Shown here in pieces: positions 36,009 to 44,033 of a DNA stretch of 64,000 bases. Under the pieces are notes generated by a model. That model did no database searches. It was not told the origin of the DNA and saw only the letters and a list, made by a program, of their open reading frames with translations. Numbering within the stretch: position 1 is the first letter of the stretch; each line of letters opens with the position of its first letter. The stretch lies in assembly GCF_019166065.1 (NCBI RefSeq), contig NZ_JAHTBN010000010.1, positions 1-64,000 on the forward strand. Reading direction: 5' to 3'. A program made the position numbers and the translations under genes. The DNA comes from Candidimonas humi (lineage in GTDB: Bacteria; Pseudomonadota; Gammaproteobacteria; Burkholderiales; Burkholderiaceae_B).

Positions 36009-36209
36009 TGCTGCCGAGCCGGCGGATCCGGTAACGACCGACTACGGAAACACAATAACGGAGACACAATTATTGCAATACCCATGATAAAGTCAGGTTT
36101 ATGGAAATCGCGCCGAGACCAAGAAAATTTTTACACCGCGGCGCGTGTTACGGGCATTCCCGCGACCTACGGCGACAGCGCCCATACGACTTCCAATAGT
36201 TGAATCTCC

Positions 36210-37121
36210 ATGTCGTCCATCCGCACCCTGAAAACCTTTCTCGCCGTGGCGCGCCAAGGCTCATTCGCTGCGGCGGGCAAGCAAATCGGATTGACTCCGG
36301 CGGCGGTCGGGCTGCAGATCCGCGCCCTGGAAGACTCCATGAATTGCCAGTTGTTCGATCGCAGCGCCCGCGCCGTGATCCTCAACTCGTCCGGCCGCGC
36401 GCTGGTACCGGAAATCGAAGACATCGTGCGCCACTTCGAGTCACTGGCCGCGCAAACCGGCGCGGACAGCATGTCGGGCACGATAATCGTCGGGGCGCTG
36501 GTTTCGGTGCTGATGGGGGCCTTCGCCGACGCGCTATGGACCGTGCGCCAACGCCATCCCAAGCTGGACGTGCGCTTGTTCGCGGGGCTGTCCAGCGATT
36601 TCACGCGGCGCGTCGAACAGGGCGAGCTGGATGCGGCCATCGTCACCCAGTCGCCGTTTCCGCTTTCGGCCAATCTTTTATGGACGCCGCTCTATAGCGA
36701 ACCGATGATACTCATCGTGCCGCGCCGGCCGCATTTTGCGCTGCCCTCCTCGCAAGCCATGCAGATCCTGGCCGAAGCGCCATTCATGCGCTTCGACCGC
36801 AACACCTGGACGGGCAACCTGATACAGGACGTGCTCGACCGCCTGGACGTCCAGGTGCGCGACAGCATGGAACTGAACTCCGTCGAGGCCATCATCGAGC
36901 TCGTGCGCCACGGCTTCGGCATATCCATCGTGCCGCAGCTCGCGAACGTCTGCTGGCAGGAAGACCGCGAGCTGCAAGTGATTCCCTTGCCCACCACGGA
37001 CATCGAGCGCCGCATAGGCCTGCTGGAACGCGCGAGCCACAGCCGCACCGCGTTCACCGATGCCGTCAAGCTGTACTTCGACCAGGTTTCGGGTAGCGGC
37101 GCTCGCAAGGCAAGGCCATAG
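36210..37121 (+). CDS. LysR family transcriptional regulator
   Basis: A 303-residue LysR protein. The helix-turn-helix is in residues about 5-62 (TFLAVARQGSFAAAGKQIGL, TPAAVGLQIRALEDSMNCQL). The effector domain runs from about 90. Pocket-region segments GFGISIVPQLANVCW and PFMRFDRNTWTGNLIQDVLD resemble those in the neighbouring convergent LysR (GLGVSVVPN, PYVRFNRMARVGRMV), suggesting related ligands or duplication. It ends 54 bp from that gene. Confidence 0.92.
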   Translation: MSSIRTLKTFLAVARQGSFAAAGKQIGLTPAAVGLQIRALEDSMNCQLFDRSARAVILNSSGRALVPEIEDIVRHFESLAAQTGADSMSGTIIVGALVSVLMGAFADALWTVRQRHPKLDVRLFAGLSSDFTRRVEQGELDAAIVTQSPFPLSANLLWTPLYSEPMILIVPRRPHFALPSSQAMQILAEAPFMRFDRNTWTGNLIQDVLDRLDVQVRDSMELNSVEAIIELVRHGFGISIVPQLANVCWQEDRELQVIPLPTTDIERRIGLLERASHSRTAFTDAVKLYFDQVSGSGARKARP

Positions 37122-37175
37122 CCCGAGACGGCGCAAGGTTCGCAAACCTGTGGCCGGCGCGTTCGGCCAGCCTGC

Positions 37176-38063
37176 TCAGGCGTATTTCTTCTCGCGCGGC
37201 GCCGAGACTTCTCTCAAGGCATCCAGCAATGCATGGGACAGGTGCGAACGCGGATTGTCGCGCGGCATCAGCAGCCCCAAGCGGCGCATGATGGGCGGGT
37301 CGCCGAAAGGCAGCACGCGGATCGTGGAGGGGAACTCGTTGGCCACCCCCCGGTTCGGCACCACGGATACGCCCAGGCCATTGGCCACCATGGCGACCAC
37401 GCCCTCGACCGAGTCGATTTCCATGGTCGACTGGACTTCCAGCCCGCGCCTTTCTATTTCGGCGCCGACCATGCGGCCCACGCGCGCCATGCGGTTGAAG
37501 CGCACATAGGGGTTATTCTCCAGCAATTCCCGATCGGTATCGCCGGCGGCCGTCTTGTGCGCGATCACGACCATGGCCTCTTCGAAGAATTCATGGAACT
37601 GCAGGCTGCCCCGGCTGACCTCGGGCTCGGTCACCAGGGCGACGTCGAGCTGGCCGTGGTAGACCTCCATTTCGAGTTCGTGCGTCAGCCCGCTGGTCAG
37701 GCGTATCTCGATGCCTTGCCCGCGCTTTTGCAGACGCCTGAGAGCCAGGGGCAGCCAGCCCGAAATCGAGGTGTGCACCGCGCCCAACTTGAGCACGCCG
37801 CCCGCGACATCGCGCTTGAGGCTGTCGCTCAGGCTTTCCCAGTGCTCGATCAGGTCGCGCGCACGATCGATCAGGCGCAGGCCGCTGGGGGTAAGCACGG
37901 GCGGACGACGGGTACGGTCGAACAGCACAGTGCCTAGTTCGTCTTCGAGGGCGCGCATCTGCATGCTGACGGCCGACAGCGACAGGCCGATGGCCTTGCC
38001 GGCCTCGGCGAAGCTGCCGCGATCGGCGACTGCAACCAGCGTATATAGCGTCTTGACGTCCAT
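37176..38063 (-). CDS. LysR family transcriptional regulator, last gene of the SDH-fumarase cluster
   Basis: A 295-residue LysR from the ATG at 38063 (MDVKTLYTLVAVADRGSFAE). The helix-turn-helix includes LSLSAVSMQMRALEDELGTV; the effector domain ends near residue 290. It follows the amidohydrolase by 54 bp on the same strand, at the end of a nine-gene run from 45.7 kb, so it is the likely pathway regulator. Confidence 0.91.
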   Translation of the reverse strand: MDVKTLYTLVAVADRGSFAEAGKAIGLSLSAVSMQMRALEDELGTVLFDRTRRPPVLTPSGLRLIDRARDLIEHWESLSDSLKRDVAGGVLKLGAVHTSISGWLPLALRRLQKRGQGIEIRLTSGLTHELEMEVYHGQLDVALVTEPEVSRGSLQFHEFFEEAMVVIAHKTAAGDTDRELLENNPYVRFNRMARVGRMVGAEIERRGLEVQSTMEIDSVEGVVAMVANGLGVSVVPNRGVANEFPSTIRVLPFGDPPIMRRLGLLMPRDNPRSHLSHALLDALREVSAPREKKYA

Positions 38064-38117
38064 CGGCTTCTCGAAATATGCCCGCGGGGCCATGGCGGCC
38101 AGGCAGGCCTGCGGCCG

Positions 38118-38954
38118 CTACAGCCCCAACAGCGACCGGGCATTATCCCCCATTACCTTGGCGCGGTTCTCGGGCTTCAGGGGCAGTTGCTCGAACCATT
38201 CCTTGTAGCCTTGCACCGGGCAGAACGGGAAAGAGCTGGCGTACAGCATGCGATCGGCAAGAAAGCCATCGGCCGCCTTGACGTATTCTTCCCAGCCCGG
38301 CATGCGCGAGAAATACATGTCCGGAGACAGGTACAGGTTCGGCCGGCGGAAGGCCACATGCAGGATCTCGTTGACCCAGGGCCAGCCGCCATGGGCCACC
38401 ACCACCTTCATGGACGGGAAATCGGCCAGCACGCGGTCGGTGCGTATGGGGTCGGAATAACCCAGGTCCGGGCCGGCCGTGCCGCCCACCATCATGATGA
38501 CCGGCACCTGGCGATCCTCGCAATGGGCGTAGATCGGATACAGGCGGCGGTCGTCCGCATACATGGGCACGGGGTATGCCCCCGGCTCGATATTGATCAG
38601 CTTGAAGCCTTGCTCGATCGCCGCGTCGATGGTGGCGCAAGCCTGGCGGCGCGAGGTCGGGTCGATGGAAGCCGCGCCGATAAAGCGCGGGCCATAGGTC
38701 TGCATAATGTGGAGCACGTCTTCGTTCGAGACGCTGCCCAGCATGCCGGCACGCCGGCCGACCACCACGCCGTGCTCGATATCGGCGCGATCCATTTCCG
38801 CCAGCAGCATGTCCATGGACTGTTGCTGGGCTGCCGGCGACGGCTCGAAGCCGACCGTGCGCGTGAAGCCGTCGCGCCGCTCGCCGGCGTTGTACATCAA
38901 GGTGTCGAGAAATCCGCGCAGGGGCGGACGCAAGCGGAAATCGATGATTCCCAT
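38118..38954 (-). CDS. Amidohydrolase family 2 (ACMSD-like) protein lacking canonical metal ligands
   Basis: A 278-residue TIM-barrel protein of the amidohydrolase-2 family, which contains decarboxylases and hydrolases of carboxylic acids. The first strand reads MGIIDFRLRPP where active members have a His-x-His pair. The strand-8 Asp (usually G-S/T-D-Y/F-P) is replaced by ASSFPF. Later histidines remain (YAHCEDRQVPV, VVAHGGWPW). It is therefore probably metal-free or uses an altered site. It lies 132 bp after the fumarase beta gene, behind a strong hairpin, and 54 bp before the LysR gene. Function unknown. Confidence 0.82.
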   Translation of the reverse strand: MGIIDFRLRPPLRGFLDTLMYNAGERRDGFTRTVGFEPSPAAQQQSMDMLLAEMDRADIEHGVVVGRRAGMLGSVSNEDVLHIMQTYGPRFIGAASIDPTSRRQACATIDAAIEQGFKLINIEPGAYPVPMYADDRRLYPIYAHCEDRQVPVIMMVGGTAGPDLGYSDPIRTDRVLADFPSMKVVVAHGGWPWVNEILHVAFRRPNLYLSPDMYFSRMPGWEEYVKAADGFLADRMLYASSFPFCPVQGYKEWFEQLPLKPENRAKVMGDNARSLLGL

Positions 38955-39047
38955 GGAGTTCCTCTCGTCAGGCGGGCCTCGGGCCCGGGCGTTGAAAATT
39001 CGGGATCGGGCGTATGGCGCAGGCGCCAGGCGCCGCGCCGTACGAAA

Positions 39048-39079
39048 CCGCCTCGGCCGGCCGGCGCCGGCCGAGGCGG
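39048..39079 (-). terminator. Strong hairpin between fumarase beta and amidohydrolase
   Basis: CCGCCTCGGCCGG (39048-39060) and CCGGCCGAGGCGG (39067-39079) form a perfect 13-bp stem with a 6-nt loop. It starts 8 bp after the fumarase beta stop. Only a short TTT follows on the minus strand. It could terminate or attenuate transcription into the amidohydrolase and LysR genes. Confidence 0.5.
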
Positions 39080-39086
39080 CCTGGGC

Positions 39087-39773
39087 TTACATCACTTCTT
39101 TCTTGCGATCGTCCGTCTCGCCATAGCGATGCAGCGCGGGCGGCTTCAGGCCGGCATACAGCTTGTCGATGCCGGCGTTGATTTCCTCGCCGTGCTTGTG
39201 GAACAAGGAATTGCCGGCGGCATCGCTTTCGACGATGAACGGCCCGAAGTCCTTGACGTCGAACAGCCACATGGCCTGGGCGATGCCCAGCTCGTCCAGC
39301 CAGAACACGTCGCGCACGCGCACGATGCCGCGGCCCAGCAGCGCCCCCGTGCCGTAGCCCACGGTGGTCAGGTAGACCGCGCCATGCGGCACCATCACGC
39401 GCGCATAGTCCTCGTGCGGCATGCCGCCCTTGCCGATGACGATGCGGGTGCCGGTCATTTCCAGCCAGCGGTCCATCCATTTCGAGAAGCGGAAGCTGGC
39501 CGTGGCAGTTACGGCCCCGACCTTGTAGCCCCCTTTGTCGTCGGCCGCGGCCGCCGGCGAGCAATGGAAATTCACGTTGCTGACCGTCTTCAGGTCCACC
39601 GGCGGCGCGACGCCGTCGCCGAGTATTTTCTGGTAGACGCCCTCGCGCGCCGTATAGACGGTGCCTGTCATGTAGACGATAGAACCGATCTCCAGGCGCT
39701 TGATGTCCTCGTCGCGCGCCGGCAGATCCAGGCGGAAAATCTTCAGATCGTCACTGTCGTTTCGGTCGGCCAT
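39087..39773 (-). CDS. Class I fumarase/L-tartrate dehydratase-like beta subunit
   Basis: A 228-residue subunit of a two-subunit Fe-S hydro-lyase, corresponding to the C-terminal domain of FumA or to TtdB. Family segments include IGSIVYMTGTVYTAREGVYQ, PHGAVYLTTVGYGTGALLGR and FDVKDFGPFIVESDAAGNSL. The start at 39773 has GGGAGACAG upstream, inside the alpha gene; the two overlap by 31 bp in different frames. Fumarate, mesaconate or tartrate could be the substrate. Confidence 0.88.
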   Translation of the reverse strand: MADRNDSDDLKIFRLDLPARDEDIKRLEIGSIVYMTGTVYTAREGVYQKILGDGVAPPVDLKTVSNVNFHCSPAAAADDKGGYKVGAVTATASFRFSKWMDRWLEMTGTRIVIGKGGMPHEDYARVMVPHGAVYLTTVGYGTGALLGRGIVRVRDVFWLDELGIAQAMWLFDVKDFGPFIVESDAAGNSLFHKHGEEINAGIDKLYAGLKPPALHRYGETDDRKKEVM

Positions 39774-40702
39774 TCGACTGTCTCCCTGCGCATGTATGGG
39801 GTGAACCACTGCGGATCGTTGCGGTATTCGATTCTGCCGTCGGCGTATACGCGGGCGGTGGACCGGCGCGACGAAAGGCAGAAAGTATGCATGCTGACCG
39901 GCATGCCTCCGGTGTGCGTGAAGCCGACTTCGATGTGGCAGTCGACCACCATGGACGAGCCCACGAAACCCATGGCGCCCATGCCTATGGAATTGCCCAG
40001 TTGCTTGATTTCCATTTCCAGCTCGGCGATGCGCGGGTCGGGATTGCGGTCGCCCACGACGCGCAGGCATGCCGCCTGCTTGCCCAGCTGCATGCAAGTG
40101 TCCTTGGAGCCGCCCACGCCTATGCCGACGATGGCCGGCTGACAGGCCAGGCCGCGCTTGCCGAAGGCGATCAGGCCGTCCAGCACGAAACGCTTGATGC
40201 CGTCGAGGCCGTCGCCCGGAAACAGCATGCGGTAATCGGTGCCGAACAGCCCGCCCTTGTGCACCGTGGTGATATCGACCCAGTCGGCGTCGGGCTCGAA
40301 CGACCATTCGATTTCCGGCGCGTTGATGCCGACGTTGTTGTTGTATTCGTTGCGCCACAGCGGATGCACGCGGTTGGGCCGCAGCGGTATGTCGTGGGTG
40401 GCCCGTGCGGTGGCCGAGCGCAGCGCCCGTTCCACCCCGACGAAGCCGCTCTGCACCGACGCCTCGTTGCCCACCTTGACGTAGTAGCGCGGCACGCCGG
40501 TGTCGGCGCACATGGGGCGCCTGTCCTTGCTGGCGGCATCCCAGTTGTCCATCATGGTGTGCAGCACGAAACACGCCAACTTGCCTTGTTCCGTCTTGCC
40601 CATCTGGCTGATGCCGTTCTTGTAGTCTTCGGGTATGTCGATGGCGGCGCGCGACATGATTTCGTATGCCGCCGCCTCGATAGTGTCTATGTCTATGGCC
40701 AT
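39743..40702 (-). CDS. Class I fumarase/L-tartrate dehydratase-like alpha subunit
   Basis: The 319-residue catalytic subunit carries the [4Fe-4S] cluster. Candidate ligands are Cys65 (RRPMCADTGV), Cys187 (GLACQPAIVGIGVGGSKDTC) and Cys275, with spacings like those of FumA. FVGSSMVVDCHIEVGFTHTG is a conserved C-terminal block. It starts 29 bp after the flavoprotein gene and overlaps the beta subunit by 31 bp. Location next to an SDH-like complex suggests consecutive steps: dehydrogenation then hydration of a (substituted) succinate. Confidence 0.9.
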   Translation of the reverse strand: MAIDIDTIEAAAYEIMSRAAIDIPEDYKNGISQMGKTEQGKLACFVLHTMMDNWDAASKDRRPMCADTGVPRYYVKVGNEASVQSGFVGVERALRSATARATHDIPLRPNRVHPLWRNEYNNNVGINAPEIEWSFEPDADWVDITTVHKGGLFGTDYRMLFPGDGLDGIKRFVLDGLIAFGKRGLACQPAIVGIGVGGSKDTCMQLGKQAACLRVVGDRNPDPRIAELEMEIKQLGNSIGMGAMGFVGSSMVVDCHIEVGFTHTGGMPVSMHTFCLSSRRSTARVYADGRIEYRNDPQWFTPYMRRETVEWPTETTVTI

Positions 40703-40731
40703 AAGCCTTCTCCAGATAAATACTGCGTCTT

Positions 40732-42495
40732 TCAGGCCGCCGTCGCCGGCTGCGCCGGCGGCGGTGCGCCGGCCTCGTCGTCGATCAGCGACTCGCCCGG
40801 CTTGACGATGTCGAAGGACACCGGCACCATTTCCAGGCGCAAGCCGGCGCCTTCTTCCTGTGTGACCCGCGTGTAGCAACTGCCCATCAGGTCGCCCGGT
40901 TCAGGGAAATCCTCGCGGTAGTGCGCGCCCCGGCTGTTCTCGCGCGCCTGCGCCGCGGTGGCGATGACCTGGGAGATCGTCACCAGGCTCTCGACATTCA
41001 GCCAGTCGTGCCAGCTGAGATTGAAGTGGCGCGCGCCGTCCTTCACACCCACCTGGCTCAGCGCATCCTGGTGCCGGGCCAGTTCCGCCATGCCGGCGTC
41101 GATGCTGGCGCCCGTGCGCATCACGCCGACCTGGTCCCACATGGTGCGCGACAAAGCCTCGCGCACCGGCAGGCTGGAACCCGTGGGCCGCGAGAACGGG
41201 AATTCGGCGCGCGCGATGCCGGCCTCGATGACGTGCTCGTCGGGGTCGCGCCACGGCGCGCCCTGGCGTACGTAGGCCGCCATGGAGTCGCCGGCGATGC
41301 CGCCGAACACTGTGGAATTGGCCACGCCGTTGCCGCCCAGGCGATTGGCGCCGTGCACGCCGCCGCAATCCTCACCCGCCGCGAACAGGCCCGGCGAGGC
41401 GGTGGTGCAATCGGCGTTGAATTCCACGCCCCCCATCAGGTAGTGCGCGGTCGGCACCACTTCGACCAGGCCGCCGGCCAGGTCGAAGCCGCAATCGGCG
41501 CAGCGCTGCACCATGCCGGGGAAGGTCTTGGCGACTTTCTTCGGCCCCAGGTGGCTCATTTGTATGTACACCCCGCCCATGGGACTGGTGCGTCCGGCCC
41601 GCATTTCTGCGTAGATGCCGCGGCTGACCACGTCGCGCGTGGCGCGTTCGGCGCGCGCGTCGTAGTTCGCCATGAAGCGTTCGTGGTTGCCGTTGAGCAA
41701 ATAGCCGCCGGCGCCGCGCAAGCCCTCTTCCAGCACGGTGCCCGTCATGCGGGTGTCGGGGCCGCCCAGCAGGCCGGTGGGATGGAACTGCACCATTTCC
41801 ATGTCGCGCAATTGCAGGCCGTAGCGCAAGGCCATGGCCAAGCCGTCGCAGGTCTTTTCCCCCGAAGGGGTGTGGTACAGATACATGGTCGGGCCGGCGC
41901 CGGTAGCCAGCAGCACGGCCTTGGCCTGCACGAAGCGATAGCCGCCGCTGCGCATGTCGATGAACAGCACGCCGGATATGCCCGAGCCGTCGCTTGCCGG
42001 TATCAGCTCGATCGCCCGGTGCTCTTCCATGCGCCGCACGCCCGCGCCGCGCACCTGTTCCATCAGCCGGTTGATGATCTCGATGCCGGTCAAGTCGGAC
42101 TTGTGCACCGTGCGGTCGAAGCTCTGGCCGGCGAACGCCTTCTGGTGCAGCGTGCCGTCGGGGTTGCGGTCGAAGAAACAACCGATCTCGTTTTCGAGTT
42201 CGCAGACACGCTCGACGGCCCCCACGACCAGGCGCCAGGCCAGGTCCTGGCGCGGCAGCCATTTGCCGCCGACGATGGTGTCCATGAAATGGCGTTCGAT
42301 GGAATCGCCCTTGGCCAGGGCGACGTTGTAGCCGCCCTGCACCATGCGCGTGCAGCCGCTCTTGCCCATCAGCCCCTTGACGGCAACCGTGACTTCCAGG
42401 GTGGGATCGGCCTGCAGCGCGTGCAGCGCGGCGAACAGGCCTGCGCCTCCGGAACCCAGCACCAGGACATCAGTTTTAGTGCGTTCGATTTGCAT
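40732..42495 (-). CDS. Succinate dehydrogenase/fumarate reductase-like flavoprotein subunit
   Basis: A 587-residue FAD subunit. The dinucleotide fold TDVLVLGSGGAGLFAALHAL is at residues about 8-27. Substrate-domain motifs are MVQFHPTGLLGGPDTRMTG and GGVHGANRLGGNGVANSTVF. At the site where standard SDH/FRD has Ser-His-Thr with FAD covalently bound to His, this protein has SGCTRMVQGGYN, with Cys48 at the His position. FAD is therefore predicted to be non-covalent, as in some fumarate reductases and aspartate oxidase. The C-terminal helical domain is present. It follows the small membrane subunits by 2 bp. The substrate may be succinate or a substituted succinate. Confidence 0.9.
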   Translation of the reverse strand: MQIERTKTDVLVLGSGGAGLFAALHALQADPTLEVTVAVKGLMGKSGCTRMVQGGYNVALAKGDSIERHFMDTIVGGKWLPRQDLAWRLVVGAVERVCELENEIGCFFDRNPDGTLHQKAFAGQSFDRTVHKSDLTGIEIINRLMEQVRGAGVRRMEEHRAIELIPASDGSGISGVLFIDMRSGGYRFVQAKAVLLATGAGPTMYLYHTPSGEKTCDGLAMALRYGLQLRDMEMVQFHPTGLLGGPDTRMTGTVLEEGLRGAGGYLLNGNHERFMANYDARAERATRDVVSRGIYAEMRAGRTSPMGGVYIQMSHLGPKKVAKTFPGMVQRCADCGFDLAGGLVEVVPTAHYLMGGVEFNADCTTASPGLFAAGEDCGGVHGANRLGGNGVANSTVFGGIAGDSMAAYVRQGAPWRDPDEHVIEAGIARAEFPFSRPTGSSLPVREALSRTMWDQVGVMRTGASIDAGMAELARHQDALSQVGVKDGARHFNLSWHDWLNVESLVTISQVIATAAQARENSRGAHYREDFPEPGDLMGSCYTRVTQEEGAGLRLEMVPVSFDIVKPGESLIDDEAGAPPPAQPATAA

Positions 42496-42497
42496 GT

Positions 42498-42845
42498 TCA
42501 AAATACCCCTATCAGGAACGCCGCGCCCACCACAATGGCCGCCCCGGCGCCCCAACCCACCCAATTGAGCCGCGCGTCGCGCGGTGCGCGCCACGGCAGG
42601 AATTCCAGCACCAGCAGGCGCAAGCCGAAGGCCAGATGCAGCGTCAAGAGCAGCACCAGCCCCCATTCGGCCACCTTGACCAGGGGAATGTCGGTGAACA
42701 CCAGGAAGCTGTCCAGGCGCGCCGCGCCTTCCAGGGCCAGGCCCAGCGCCAGGAAGTGGAATGGCAGGAAAATCGCCAGCAGCAGGCCCGACACGCGGTG
42801 CCCGATGAAGGCCCAATAGGCTTTGTGATTGTGTACGGACTTCAT
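42498..42845 (-). CDS. Succinate dehydrogenase-like membrane anchor subunit (SdhD position)
   Basis: A 115-residue membrane protein with three predicted helices. HRVSGLLLAIFLPFHFLALG carries the usual Ser-Gly quinone-site motif after His-Arg, and LTLHLAFGLRLLVLEF has the H-x3-G-x-R heme-ligand pattern. The ATG at 42845 overlaps the preceding subunit by 4 bp. It would anchor the flavoprotein and Fe-S subunits. Confidence 0.85.
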   Translation of the reverse strand: MKSVHNHKAYWAFIGHRVSGLLLAIFLPFHFLALGLALEGAARLDSFLVFTDIPLVKVAEWGLVLLLTLHLAFGLRLLVLEFLPWRAPRDARLNWVGWGAGAAIVVGAAFLIGVF

Positions 42846-43177
42846 GCCAGCCACCCCCCGACGGCAATCACCGCGCGCAAGCCCAGCACCAGCAGCAATA
42901 CACCGAACAGGGCGCACAGCACGCCGGCCAGGCCGCGCGGCAGGCGCGCCCATTCGATCAGGATGTTGCGCAAGCCGATCGGGGCATGAACGGACACCGC
43001 CAGCACGAACAAGCCATAAAAGGCCAGCCAGAACCAGTTGCCCTGGGTGCGATGCAGGATTTCACCGGCGGTCAGGCCGCCGCGCACCGCGTACAGGATC
43101 ACGCCCAGGTGTATCAGAACGAAGGGGCCCAGGAACATCGCCGTCAGGCGCTGCAGGAGAAACAGCTTGTTTTCCAT
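42842..43177 (-). CDS. Succinate dehydrogenase-like membrane anchor subunit (SdhC position)
   Basis: A 111-residue protein with three predicted transmembrane helices. QRLTAMFLGPFVLIHLGVIL begins the first helix with conserved Arg and His; VSVHAPIGLRNILIEWARLP shows H-x3-G-x-R-N, a heme or quinone site pattern. It starts 4 bp after the Fe-S gene stop and overlaps the next anchor by 4 bp. Confidence 0.85.
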   Translation of the reverse strand: MENKLFLLQRLTAMFLGPFVLIHLGVILYAVRGGLTAGEILHRTQGNWFWLAFYGLFVLAVSVHAPIGLRNILIEWARLPRGLAGVLCALFGVLLLVLGLRAVIAVGGWLA

Positions 43178-43181
43178 GGCT

Positions 43182-43952
43182 TCAGTCCCTCCGGAACAAA
43201 TCCAGCAGCGCCCGCTTCTTCAGCCCGGCGATGCTGCCCGTCGGGCTCAGGCCCACCGGACAGTGCGTCATGCAGCTGCCCTGCGTATGGCAGGAATTGC
43301 AGCCGCCGTCCGCGGTAGCCTGCTTGATCACGCCGCGGATGTCGGCATGCCGCACGTCGTTGACCAGGCTCCAGGCGCGGTTCAGCGCGGCCGGGCCGAG
43401 ATAGTCCTTGTTCCATTCCACCACGTCGCAGGCGGCATAGCAGATGCCGCAATTGATGCATTCGATGGCGGCATCTGCCAGCTTGCGTTCCTTGCTGGCC
43501 GGATCGACGGCGATGGGGCGTTCCTTGCGCGTGGTCTTGCCGATGAAACGACCGCCCGCCTTCAGCCATTTGTCGAAGAATTCGGTCATGTCGACCACGA
43601 GGTCCTTGATGCGCGGCATGTTGCGCATCGGCTCGAGCTCGATCACGCCGTCGCGCTCCACGCGGCTGACATGGGTGCGACAGGTCCAGCGCGGCTTGCC
43701 GTTGACCGTCATGGCACAGGTTCCGCAGACCCCGACGCGACAGGAAAAACGGTAGGCGAGATCGGGCTCGATGCGGCGCTGGATTTCGGTGACCACGTCG
43801 AGCACGGTCTGGTTCTCGCGCCAGGGCACTTCATAAGTAGCGAAGCTCCCCTCGTCGGCGCCGCGCCAGACCCTGACCTTCAGCGCCTTGTGCTGGGCGG
43901 CGGCCTGCTCCGGCCCATGTCCGGAAGGGGATACTGATTCCTTGCTCTCCAT
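43182..43952 (-). CDS. Succinate dehydrogenase/fumarate reductase-like iron-sulfur subunit
   Basis: A 256-residue electron-transfer subunit. The [2Fe-2S] domain has SCRVGVCGTCAMTVNGKPRW and the following TC. The C-terminal domain has CINCGICYAAC and CNSCHTQGSCMTHCP for two further clusters. It connects the flavoprotein to the quinone-binding anchors. It is 81 bp downstream of the ThDP-enzyme gene, with a hairpin between, so it may have its own promoter. Confidence 0.9.
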   Translation of the reverse strand: MESKESVSPSGHGPEQAAAQHKALKVRVWRGADEGSFATYEVPWRENQTVLDVVTEIQRRIEPDLAYRFSCRVGVCGTCAMTVNGKPRWTCRTHVSRVERDGVIELEPMRNMPRIKDLVVDMTEFFDKWLKAGGRFIGKTTRKERPIAVDPASKERKLADAAIECINCGICYAACDVVEWNKDYLGPAALNRAWSLVNDVRHADIRGVIKQATADGGCNSCHTQGSCMTHCPVGLSPTGSIAGLKKRALLDLFRRD

Positions 43953-43998
43953 TTCATCCTCTCAGATTGAAACTGCCGGCCCATGGCCGGGCCTGCCC

Positions 43999-44019
43999 GC
44001 GGCCGGGGCCTCCGGCCGC
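43999..44019 (-). terminator. Hairpin between the ThDP enzyme and SDH-like genes
   Basis: GCGGCCGG-ggcct-CCGGCCGC forms a perfect 8-bp stem 14 bp after the ThDP-enzyme stop. There is no T tract, so it is a weak terminator or mRNA-stability candidate. Confidence 0.35.
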
Positions 44020-44033
44020 CCCGCGATACGAAA

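Noticed and set aside
33230-36034. 934-codon frame overlapping terC and the glycosyltransferase
   Set aside because: Frame-shifted shadow spanning two well-supported genes; Arg/His/Pro-rich.
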